Part shown: piece by piece, positions 1-6,463 of the stretch
Layout: each line of letters begins with the position of its first letter
Numbering within the stretch: position 1 is the stretch's first letter
Assembly: GCA_905236265.1 (NCBI GenBank)
Contig: CAJOOV010000035.1
Span: 1-7,450 of the forward strand
Source of the DNA: an uncultured Oscillospiraceae bacterium
Lineage (GTDB): Bacteria; Bacillota; Clostridia; Oscillospirales; Oscillospiraceae
DNA: 7,450 bases
Reading direction: 5' to 3'
Notes under the pieces: model-generated
Database searches by the model: none
What the model was told of the DNA's origin: nothing
The model's input: the letters and a program-made list of their open reading frames with translations, nothing else
Translations under genes and position numbers: made by a program

Positions 1-3000
1 AGGGGATGCCCCTTTGCGGATTTTGTGCGGAAGCTGGTGACGAGGAGCTGATCCATCAGCCCCTGACGCATTTCATAATCCTTTCCGAACAGCAGCACGG
101 CGAACTCATCCCCGCCGATGCGGTAGACAGGGCTGTGGTTAAAGATGGTGCAGATCATATTGCTGGCACGGCGGATGTACTTGTCGCCTGCGCCGTGTCC
201 CTCTGTGTCGTTGACCACCTTCAGGTCATTGATGTCACAGACCACAACGGCAAAGTGAAGCCCGGAGTCGGCCAGAATGCTGTGATTCAGCGTCTGCTCC
301 GCCTGAGAGTACGCCCGCTTGTTCTTCACCCCGGTGAGATCGTCCCGCAGCGCCATCTGCTGCGCCTCGGCAAACTCCAAATCACGCTTCACCTGAGCGT
401 CAATGTTGCTCACGCCGATAATAATGTGGTGGTCGTCCTCGTCCTGCATCTTCATCACCTTGAAGTTGACATAGACAGGCTCCCGGTTGACAAGCTGCCG
501 GTAGGAGGCGGAGAAGCTGGTGGAGTTGCGCAGCTCCCGGAGGATGGTGTCCTTTTTCCAGACATAGGCCGCCTTGGAGTGGTCTGCGCTGTACACATCC
601 AGAAGGATGCTTTGCTGGATGTTCTGGAAGAAGTCGGTTCCCTTCCGGGCAACCCGCAGCTCCTGATAACGGCCTGTGGGGGTGTACTCTACATATTGGT
701 CTGTTTTGGTGTCCACATAATAGATGCTGAAGTAGTCCTGCGCCAGCGCCTTGGCGATGCGGGAATAGGTTGTGCGCTCCATCTGGGCGGCCTCGAATTC
801 CTGTTCACGCTGGGTCTGGGCTTCGATGTTGCGAAGACCGATGACCAGATGGGACGGATCCTCCGCAAGCTGCAGCGCCTTCAGGCTGATATGTACGCTC
901 TGTCCCTTCATCTGCTTGCAGAACACCAGAGAGCAGGTCTGCCCTCCCTCCAGCTCTGCCAGCAGGGCGTCCTTGTCACAGATGATACTCATCTGCGCCT
1001 GATCCTCCTCCGCCACGGAGTTCAAAACCTCATCCTGCATGAAGGAGAAGAAGTTCTCCCCGGTGCGCTCCGGAATCAGCCGGTGGCTGGCTCCCTGGGT
1101 GCTGAACTCAAGGAAATGGTCTGTCTCGTGGTTGATATAGAAGATGGAGAAGTAATCCTGACTGAGAGCCTGGGCAATCAGGGAATAGGTGACGCTGTTT
1201 TGATAGGCGGCGTCATATTCCTGCTCCTGCTGCCGCTGGGCGGAGATGTCGCTGACGCCGATGACGAGATAGTCGCTGTGGCTCTCGTCTCTGGCAATCT
1301 TCATGCGGTAGAAAACCGGCTCGCCCTGAATCATAAGGCGGTAGTCCAGCACCACGGACATGCTCTCCTGAAGCTGGCTGAGGAGATGCTCTTTATTCAG
1401 CACCGCCTCCACCTTGGGCTGATCCTCAAAGTAAACCACCGCCTGCAGGTTGCTCCTGCATTCGTCAAAGAAGTGGTTGCCGGTGGAGAAGATGGGCAGC
1501 GTTTCATAACTGCCCGGCGTGGTGAAGTTCTGATAGGTGTCATCCATGGTATTGACGTAATAGATGCACACAAAGTCGCTGGAGAGGGATTTGGAGATGC
1601 TGCTGTATTTTGCGCTCAGCCCGCTGGCGGTGGGGCTGTTATGGGAGCGCTTTTCAGACGGACCGATTCCGATGACCAGATGCTCCGCCCCCTTTCCGGT
1701 GGCTCTGGACGCCCGGAGGGTGTACCAGCTTGGCGTATCGTCGATCATCAGACGATAGGTCAGCAAAAATGCCTCCTGACCCGCAAGGTAGGCGAGCAGG
1801 TGATCCCGATCCATGGCGGCGGAAACCAGCGTCTGATCCTCCTCGTAGACCACCCGCTTCAAATTGACCTGCGTATCGCCGAAGAAATCTGTGCCGCTGT
1901 TCTCAATCTTCAATTCCCTGTATTTTCCGCTGGAGCTGAACTCCACATAGTGTCCGCTGGAGGCATCCACATAGTAAACGCTCTCATAGCCGCTGGACAA
2001 CGCCGTGGAGATGTCGGCGCTGGAGAGGATATTCTCCTCGCTGCTGACAGGCTCCAGCCGGGAGGCGGTGCTGGTGCGTTTGCGCTCCAGCAAAAACGGC
2101 TCAAATTCCTCAGGGGGAACGGGGCGGGAGAAATAGAAGCCCTGCACATAGTCACAGCCCAGCGCCTTCAGGGCGTGGAGCTGTTCGGAGGTCTCCACGC
2201 CCTCTGCGATGGTGGGGACGCTGAGATAACGGGCGATGTCGATGACAAGCTCCAGCATACGCAGATCCTTTGCCCCGCTGAAGGCGTTTCGGAGGAACTG
2301 CATATCCAGCTTCAGTGCGTCAATGGGCAGGGAGGAGAGCATATTCAGGGAGGAATAGCCTGTGCCGAAGTCGTCCATCTCTACCTGAAAGCCCAGAGAG
2401 CGAAGCTGATTGACCATGCGGATAATCTGCTCGGAGTCCTGCGTATAGGCGGACTCCGTAATTTCCAGCAGATACTCTGTGGGGGAGAGGTGGAACTCGG
2501 TCATAAGAGATTGAAACACACCCGCCAGCTCTGGGTCATACATGTCCATACGGGAGACGTTCACGGAGACGGGGACGGAGATCCCCAGCTCCTTTTTCCA
2601 CCTGCGAATCTGGGCGGCCACCTCCCGCCAGACAAAGCGGTCAAGCTGATAGATCAGCCCGTTGCGCTCAAACAGGGGGATGAAATTACCGGGGCTGATA
2701 AAGCCCAGCCGGGGATGCACCCAGCGCACCAGCGCCTCGGCGCTGGCAAGGATGGGGGTGCCGCAGCGGATGTCGAACTTGGGCTGGTAATAGACAACGA
2801 ACTGCCGCTCCTCCAGAGCGGTGTGGAAGTCCTCCAGTAACTGCTCGGAATAGAGCTCCTCATCGTGAAGAATATGGTCGTAAAGGGAGATGGACTGGGC
2901 GTAGTTGTTGCGCACCGTATCGGCGGCCAGCTTTGCCCGGTCAAACCGGCTCTCAATATCAATGCCCTTGTCTGCGTGGGGATAGACACCCATTCGCAGA

Positions 3001-3776
3001 CGAAGCCGGGTGGGGGAGGAGGAGATGCCCGCCCCGGTGAGGGGGATGGAGGCGGCATCCAGCATAGCCTGATAGTCCTGCCCGTGGGGACAGTAGACCA
3101 AAAAGGTGTCTGCCCCTCTGCGGCAGAGAATGCCGCCGCTTCTATGCACGACGGAGAGGAGCTGCTGGCTGACCTTGCGCAGTACGTCGTCACCGTAGCT
3201 TTTGCCATAGCGCTCGTTAATCATGCGGAAGTGGTTGATGTCAATGACAATGGCATCCATGTCCGCCTCTGGGTGGCGCTGGTCAAACTGCACGGCATAG
3301 CGGAAGAAATAGTCCCGGTTATACAGCCGGGTCAGGCTGTCTCGCTCAGTGGAGTGAATGATCTCCCGATCCTCGGACAGCTCAATAATCCGCCTGATGC
3401 GGGCGAGAATCACCTCCGGCTGGGAGTAGGGCTTAGGTATGAAATCCAGAGCGCCCAGTCTCAGGCTCTCCACCTCTGCACTGTTGTCAGCAGTCATGAC
3501 AATGACCGGAATATGCTGCAAATCGGGGTCATCTTTCATGATCCTCAGCAGCTCCAGACCATTGATTCCCGGCATCATCAGATCCAGCAGAACCACGGAG
3601 ATCTCACCGCAGCTGGTACAAAGCAGCTCCATTGCCTCGTCGCCGTCGGAGGAGAAGAGGACATGATAGTGCGGCTGAAGGATCTGCCCCAGAATCTCAC
3701 GGCTGATGAACTCGTCATCCACCACGAGAACGGTGCGTTTGGGATGTTCAGGATGAATTTGAATACTCCTGGGCAT
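1..3776 (-). CDS. Response regulator with EAL phosphodiesterase, four PAS-like units and C-terminal GGDEF cyclase (3' end outside window)
   Basis: Cytosolic c-di-GMP turnover protein; 1258 codons are visible and the frame runs open off the window edge. Domains read from the sequence: receiver, residues about 13-130, with acidic pair D20/D21, phospho-acceptor D65, T95 and K115; GGDEF-like domain about 140-305 with the signature degenerated to GADTF (221-225); EAL domain about 312-565 with E347-A-L, N406, E438, D468/D469, K489, E525 and Q545 all present, so phosphodiesterase activity is likely; four PAS-like units (587-1134); then GGDEF about 1140 onward with D1181 and an intact GGDEF at 1221-1225, so cyclase activity is likely. 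The c-di-GMP inhibition motif RxxD is absent (FNHS in that place). No membrane segment or signal peptide is seen. The ATG at 3776 is chosen because AGGGAGGT precedes it by 6 nt and the receiver begins soon after. An in-frame ATG at 3887 would add 37 residues but has a poor ribosome site. A cognate histidine kinase is not in the window. Domain calls are firm; the balance of the two activities is inference. Confidence 0.95.
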   Translation of the reverse strand, partial: MPRSIQIHPEHPKRTVLVVDDEFISREILGQILQPHYHVLFSSDGDEAMELLCTSCGEISVVLLDLMMPGINGLELLRIMKDDPDLQHIPVIVMTADNSAEVESLRLGALDFIPKPYSQPEVILARIRRIIELSEDREIIHSTERDSLTRLYNRDYFFRYAVQFDQRHPEADMDAIVIDINHFRMINERYGKSYGDDVLRKVSQQLLSVVHRSGGILCRRGADTFLVYCPHGQDYQAMLDAASIPLTGAGISSSPTRLRLRMGVYPHADKGIDIESRFDRAKLAADTVRNNYAQSISLYDHILHDEELYSEQLLEDFHTALEERQFVVYYQPKFDIRCGTPILASAEALVRWVHPRLGFISPGNFIPLFERNGLIYQLDRFVWREVAAQIRRWKKELGISVPVSVNVSRMDMYDPELAGVFQSLMTEFHLSPTEYLLEITESAYTQDSEQIIRMVNQLRSLGFQVEMDDFGTGYSSLNMLSSLPIDALKLDMQFLRNAFSGAKDLRMLELVIDIARYLSVPTIAEGVETSEQLHALKALGCDYVQGFYFSRPVPPEEFEPFLLERKRTSTASRLEPVSSEENILSSADISTALSSGYESVYYVDASSGHYVEFSSSGKYRELKIENSGTDFFGDTQVNLKRVVYEEDQTLVSAAMDRDHLLAYLAGQEAFLLTYRLMIDDTPSWYTLRASRATGKGAEHLVIGIGPSEKRSHNSPTASGLSAKYSSISKSLSSDFVCIYYVNTMDDTYQNFTTPGSYETLPIFSTGNHFFDECRSNLQAVVYFEDQPKVEAVLNKEHLLSQLQESMSVVLDYRLMIQGEPVFYRMKIARDESHSDYLVIGVSDISAQRQQEQEYDAAYQNSVTYSLIAQALSQDYFSIFYINHETDHFLEFSTQGASHRLIPERTGENFFSFMQDEVLNSVAEEDQAQMSIICDKDALLAELEGGQTCSLVFCKQMKGQSVHISLKALQLAEDPSHLVIGLRNIEAQTQREQEFEAAQMERTTYSRIAKALAQDYFSIYYVDTKTDQYVEYTPTGRYQELRVARKGTDFFQNIQQSILLDVYSADHSKAAYVWKKDTILRELRNSTSFSASYRQLVNREPVYVNFKVMKMQDEDDHHIIIGVSNIDAQVKRDLEFAEAQQMALRDDLTGVKNKRAYSQAEQTLNHSILADSGLHFAVVVCDINDLKVVNDTEGHGAGDKYIRRASNMICTIFNHSPVYRIGGDEFAVLLFGKDYEMRQGLMDQLLVTSFRTKSAKGHP
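360..2018 (-). repeat. Four tandem PAS-like sensory units, about 139 residues each (protein-level repeat)
   Basis: Between the EAL and the C-terminal GGDEF domains the protein repeats one unit four times: about 2018-1629, 1604-1218, 1181-798 and 764-375. Each opens with an amphipathic stretch (ALSxxY) leading to a YYVD-like strand (Y601, Y739, Y880, Y1019; spacing 138, 141 and 139). Most then have a GxxFF motif, a VxxED-like turn, a KxxLLxxL helix and a YRLM-type strand, and each ends at a VIG[IVL] strand (G703, G840, G980, G1121). Units 2 to 4 end in an [IV]xxIxAQxxRxxE linker resembling the signalling helix that follows PAS domains. Units 1 and 4 keep the motifs best. Unit 3 has lost the YRLM strand and has YIN for YVD. 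The fold assignment to PAS is inference from length, position and the terminal linker; the ligand is unknown. Confidence 0.8.
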
Positions 3777-3783
3777 AAGGGTA

Positions 3784-3790
3784 CCTCCCT
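3784..3790 (-). promoter_or_regulatory. Ribosome binding site of the c-di-GMP protein
   Basis: AGGGAGG (followed by T) stands 7 bases before the ATG at 3776. It is the only strong Shine-Dalgarno match near the 5' end and decides the start in favour of 3776 over the in-frame ATG at 3887. Confidence 0.8.
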
Positions 3791-3814
3791 GAAGTGAACG
3801 TGATGCCGGCGGGA

Positions 3815-3864
3815 GAGAGACAGAACCCCTGCGTGAATGAAACGGAACATGTGCGCTGTCTCTC
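3815..3864 (-). repeat. Inverted repeat in the leader of the c-di-GMP gene
   Basis: On the transcript, GAGAGACAG (3864-3856) is followed after 32 nt by its exact complement CTGTCTCTC (3823-3815), a perfect 9-bp stem about 25 nt upstream of the ribosome site. The loop holds a CACGCA stretch, but the GCAAA receptor and other conserved parts of GEMM c-di-GMP riboswitches are not recognisable. There is no U-run after the stem, so it is not an intrinsic terminator. It may be a structured leader or a protein site; function unknown. Confidence 0.45.
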
Positions 3865-3926
3865 GGACGGGAGGGGAATACAGGCATAATCTGTCTGAAA
3901 CCTCTTCCCTATAAAACACCAGCATT

Positions 3927-3956
3927 ATTATAGCACGCTGTCGCAGGAATGTGCAA
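3927..3956 (-). promoter_or_regulatory. Sigma-A type promoter of the c-di-GMP gene
   Basis: TTGCAC (3956-3951) and a perfect TATAAT (3932-3927) are separated by 18 bases, and TGC directly before the -10 makes it an extended -10 promoter. AT-rich tracts lie upstream (about 3960-4015). Predicted transcription start is near 3920, giving a leader of roughly 145 nt before the ATG at 3776, unusually long for this window. Confidence 0.75.
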
Positions 3957-4009
3957 CGCATAGAGGGAAAAAACAAGGGGAAATCGTTTCAAAATTTCAA
4001 AAAGAACCG

Positions 4010-4053
4010 GACAAAAGCCTTCGGACGCATCACCGAAGGAAATGCGTCCGAAG
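4010..4053 (-). terminator. Second hairpin downstream of the ATPase gene, probable terminator
   Basis: CTTCGGACGCAT (4053-4042) pairs perfectly with ATGCGTCCGAAG (4030-4019), a 12-bp stem with an 11-base loop that contains CTTCGG. It is followed by GCTTTTGTCC, a short interrupted T-run, so termination may be only partial. It lies about 70 nt after the ATPase stop codon and before the next promoter. Confidence 0.6.
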
Positions 4054-4095
4054 AAAAAGGGTGCGGTGCCGGCATTTGCAGGGCAAACCGGCGCC
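4054..4095 (-). terminator. First hairpin plus T-run after the ATPase gene, probable intrinsic terminator
   Basis: The transcript can pair GGCGCCGG (4095-4088) with CCGGCACC (4072-4065, one G-U pair), and inside that TTTGC with GCAAA, leaving a 2-base bulge and a 3-base loop. TTTTTC (4058-4053) follows 6 bases after the stem. It begins 30 nt after the ATPase stop. The two adjacent hairpins look like a tandem terminator insulating the ATPase unit from the c-di-GMP gene. Confidence 0.55.
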
Positions 4096-4124
4096 TGTTC
4101 AATTGTTTCAGCGAAAGGGGGGGG

Positions 4125-6377
4125 TCAATTCCTGCCCCGGCGCAGCAATACCCGGATGGAATTGCACACGCACAGCAGGGCAACGCCGCTGTCTGCAAAC
4201 ACGGCCAGCCAGAAGCTGGGTCTGCCCATCAGACCCGTCAGAATCACCAACAGCTTCACCCCAAGGGCAAAGATCACGTTCTCCCGTGCGGCTCTCACGC
4301 TCTCGGAGCTGATACGGATGCTGGCAGTCACAGCGGACAGGTTTCCGTTGAGGCAAACCACATCGGCGGCCTCAATGGCGGCGTCCGCACCGCTGCCCAT
4401 GGCGGCGCCCACATCCGCCCCGGCCAGCACCGGGGCGTCGTTGATGCCGTCGCCCACAAAGAGCACCCTGCGCCCCTTCCTGCGCATGGCCTGAATTGCC
4501 TCCAGCTTTTCATGGGGGAGCAGACCTGCGTGAACCTCCTGAATGCCCACCTCCTGCGCCACGGCGCAGGCGCTCTGGGCGCTGTCCCCGGTGAGCATGG
4601 CGGTGCTGCGGTTCATCCGCTTCAATTGCGCCACGGTCTCCTTCGCCTCGTCCTTAATCCGGTCAGAGATGACAAGCTGCCCCAGATACTGCCCCTCCTT
4701 TGCCACCAGAACCTCCGTACCCAGAGCGGGCGGGGCAACAGGGACGGAAATCCCGTTGTCCTCCAACAGGGCACGGCTGCCGCACAGCAGAGTGCCGCAG
4801 GCGACGCCCCGGCCGGGGTGCTCTGTGACCTGCTCCACAGGGAGCAGCGCAGCACCCTGCGCTTTGGCTGCGGAGAGGATGGACTTTGCGATGGGGTGGG
4901 TGGAGCTTTGCTCACAGCTTGCGGCGAGGGTCAGCAGCGCAGCCTCTTCTACACCGGGGGCAGGGAGCAGGCGCTGCAGGGCAAATGTTCCGTGGGTGAC
5001 GGTACCGGTCTTGTCAAAGACCACCGTGTCCACCTTGGACAGCAGCTCCATGGCAGCCCCTCCCTTGAAGAGAATCTTCTGCCGGGAGGCAGCGCCGATA
5101 CCGGCGAAGAAGGCCAGAGGCACACTGAGCACCAGCGCACAGGGACAGGAGATGACCAGAAAGGTGCAGGCGGTTTTCAGGTGCGCCTGCCAGTTCCCGT
5201 CCATCAGCGAGGGAATCACCGCCGCAAGGACGGCCAGCAGTACCACCACAGGGGTATAGATGCGGGAAAACCGGGTGATGAAGCGGTCAATGCGGGGCTT
5301 GGAGGCGGCGGCGTTTTCCACACTCTCCAGAATGCGGGTGACCATGGAGGATTCCAGAGGCTGTTCCACCTGTACCGTCAGGGCACCGGTGAGGTTGACG
5401 CAGCCGGAGATCACCTCATCGCCGGGGCACACGGAGACAGGCACCGGCTCCCCGGTGACGGGAGAGGTGTCAAGCTGGCTCTCCCCGCTGAGTACGCTTC
5501 CGTCCAGCGGAACCCGGTCGCCGGGGCGAAGCTGAATCACATCTCCCGGCTGGGCATCCTCGGCGGGAATGGTGAGGGTGGAGCCGTCTGCCTGACGCAG
5601 GAGAACGGATTCCGGGCGCAGATCCAGCGCCTGCATAATATGACTCCGGGAGCGGCGCACTGCCATATCCTCAAAGGTTTCTCCGATCTGATAGAACAGC
5701 ATCACACCTACGGCCTCGGGGTATTCTCCGATGCAGAATGCGCCGATGGTGGCAAGAGTCATAAGAAAGTTTTCGTCAAAAAGCTGCCCCCGTCCTGCGT
5801 TGGAGACGGCCTTTTTCACCACGTCAAAGCCCAGAAGCAGATAGGCGGCGAGAAAGCCCGCCAGTTTTACCGCCCCCTCCGGGAGCACAAGCAGGGTCAG
5901 GACGTAGACCGCCCCGCCCACTGCCAGACGGAGGGGGGAAATCTCCTCCTCTTCCTCCGCCTCCTCCCCGGCGCTCCGGCGGCTGCGCTGGAGGAGGGCA
6001 ATCTCTGCCTCCGGCTCCACCTTTGCCGCCACTGCCTGAAGCTGGGGCAGCAGCGACTGAGGCTCTCTGCCCCACACCCGGAGCTGCCCTGTGGTGAAGG
6101 TCAGCGTGGCCTCCTCCACCTCCGGCAATTCGTTCAGCGCACGCTCCAGCTTGGCGGCGCAGTTGGCGCAGTCCAGCCCGGTGACCCGGAACAGGGCGGG
6201 ACGGGAGTGGGCGGCATGGATGACAGGGACATGCTCTTCCGCAGGGTCACAGAGATCGTCCTGCCCGCCGCAGCCGCAGGCGTGGTGGACGTGAAGGGGC
6301 TCATGGGAGTGGGGATGCGCTCCGCTCCTGTGGGGCGTGAGGGGATGGTGAAATCGAATCTGCTCCGTATGGTTCAT
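4125..6377 (-). CDS. cadA: P1B-2 type Zn2+/Cd2+/Pb2+-exporting P-type ATPase
   Basis: Inner-membrane pump (CadA/ZntA family) that exports divalent soft metals using ATP; 750 residues, close to the family's usual length. Seen in order: a His-rich leader (13 His in residues 1-60, with C34, C36 and C43); one HMA metal-binding domain with GLDCANC (C70, C73); an acidic run at 138-145; membrane pairs around 150-185 and 203-236; actuator domain with TGE (308-310); membrane helices around 374-392 and 402-424, the latter with the metal-binding CPC (411-413); phosphorylation motif DKTGT (D455); HP (494-495) in the nucleotide domain; GDGIND (642-647); and two final helices with K708 and D729. The last two correspond to the Lys and Asp typical of Zn/Cd/Pb ATPases, which argues against a Cu+ pump. 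Start: the frame is open to a TTG at 6407, but the ATG at 6377 has GGGAGGG 6 bases upstream. The promoter carries an SmtB/ArsR-type operator, so metal induction is likely. Exact metal preference cannot be read from sequence. Confidence 0.96.
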   Translation of the reverse strand: MNHTEQIRFHHPLTPHRSGAHPHSHEPLHVHHACGCGGQDDLCDPAEEHVPVIHAAHSRPALFRVTGLDCANCAAKLERALNELPEVEEATLTFTTGQLRVWGREPQSLLPQLQAVAAKVEPEAEIALLQRSRRSAGEEAEEEEEISPLRLAVGGAVYVLTLLVLPEGAVKLAGFLAAYLLLGFDVVKKAVSNAGRGQLFDENFLMTLATIGAFCIGEYPEAVGVMLFYQIGETFEDMAVRRSRSHIMQALDLRPESVLLRQADGSTLTIPAEDAQPGDVIQLRPGDRVPLDGSVLSGESQLDTSPVTGEPVPVSVCPGDEVISGCVNLTGALTVQVEQPLESSMVTRILESVENAAASKPRIDRFITRFSRIYTPVVVLLAVLAAVIPSLMDGNWQAHLKTACTFLVISCPCALVLSVPLAFFAGIGAASRQKILFKGGAAMELLSKVDTVVFDKTGTVTHGTFALQRLLPAPGVEEAALLTLAASCEQSSTHPIAKSILSAAKAQGAALLPVEQVTEHPGRGVACGTLLCGSRALLEDNGISVPVAPPALGTEVLVAKEGQYLGQLVISDRIKDEAKETVAQLKRMNRSTAMLTGDSAQSACAVAQEVGIQEVHAGLLPHEKLEAIQAMRRKGRRVLFVGDGINDAPVLAGADVGAAMGSGADAAIEAADVVCLNGNLSAVTASIRISSESVRAARENVIFALGVKLLVILTGLMGRPSFWLAVFADSGVALLCVCNSIRVLLRRGRN

Positions 6378-6383
6378 ACGAAT

Positions 6384-6390
6384 CCCTCCC
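6384..6390 (-). promoter_or_regulatory. Ribosome binding site of the ATPase gene
   Basis: GGGAGGG stands 6 bases before the ATG at 6377. The longer frame beginning at the TTG at 6407 has no such site and would put its first codons inside the operator region, so 6377 is preferred. Confidence 0.8.
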
Positions 6391-6408
6391 GAATCAGAAC
6401 AGAACAAT

Positions 6409-6422
6409 TGAACAACTGTTCA
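6409..6422. promoter_or_regulatory. ArsR/SmtB-type operator in the ATPase promoter
   Basis: On the minus strand the site reads TGAACA-GT-TGTTCA, a perfect inverted repeat of 6-bp arms around 2 bases. It closely resembles the known 12-2-12 sites of SmtB/CzrA metal sensors, whose core is TGAACA...TRTTCA. It starts about 6 bases after the predicted transcription start (near 6428), where a bound repressor would block transcription. In this family, metal binding releases the repressor. No arsR-type gene is in the window, so the regulator would act from elsewhere. Confidence 0.75.
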
Positions 6423-6434
6423 TATGTTGATGCT

Positions 6435-6463
6435 ATTCTAATCCCGTTTCCCTGAAAAGTCAA
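6435..6463 (-). promoter_or_regulatory. Sigma-A type promoter of the ATPase gene, inside the upstream gene's end
   Basis: TTGACT (6463-6458) and TAGAAT (6440-6435) are separated by exactly 17 bases. The -35 lies in the Leu-Asp-Phe codons near the C-terminus of the pseudouridine synthase, and the first three bases of the -10 are that gene's TAG stop codon. Predicted start is near 6428, with the operator immediately downstream. Confidence 0.8.

Larger units (their letters stand above)
3777..4124. other. Intergenic region between the ATPase and c-di-GMP genes
   Basis: This 348-base gap has no convincing gene. In transcription order it holds two hairpins after the ATPase stop, an AT-rich stretch with T-runs (about 4015-3960), the extended -10 promoter, and a long leader with a 9-bp inverted repeat. 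Open frames crossing it are extensions of frames antisense to, or out of phase with, the flanking genes. Confidence 0.8.

Noticed and set aside
6..2840. A 944-codon open frame on the plus strand
   Set aside because: It is antisense to the c-di-GMP protein, whose minus-strand frame shows receiver, EAL and GGDEF motifs in order. The plus translation has no recognisable domain and a biased His/Gly/Val/Leu composition typical of the complement of GC-rich coding DNA.
3800..3870. Possible GEMM c-di-GMP riboswitch in the leader
   Set aside because: Only a CACGCA fragment matches. The conserved GCAAA tetraloop receptor and paired helices are missing.
3774..3887. In-frame upstream ATG for the c-di-GMP protein
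   Set aside because: Adds 37 Ser/Arg/Pro-rich residues with no family resemblance and has only a weak, distant GAGG, while the ATG at 3776 has AGGGAGGT at ideal spacing. Kept as an alternative in the leader finding.
3578..3976. A 132-codon minus-strand frame across the leader and the 5' end of the c-di-GMP gene
   Set aside because: Out of frame with the receiver domain, starts upstream of the promoter's transcription start, and resembles no known protein.
6378..6407. TTG start giving a 760-residue ATPase
   Set aside because: The ten extra codons lie in the operator and Shine-Dalgarno region, and GGGAGGG is correctly spaced for the ATG at 6377.
3951..6455. An 834-codon open frame on the plus strand
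   Set aside because: It is antisense to the ATPase, begins with a GTG inside the opposite promoter, lacks a ribosome site, and has low-complexity Gly/His/Gln-rich sequence with no motif. The ATPase frame carries every P-type signature.
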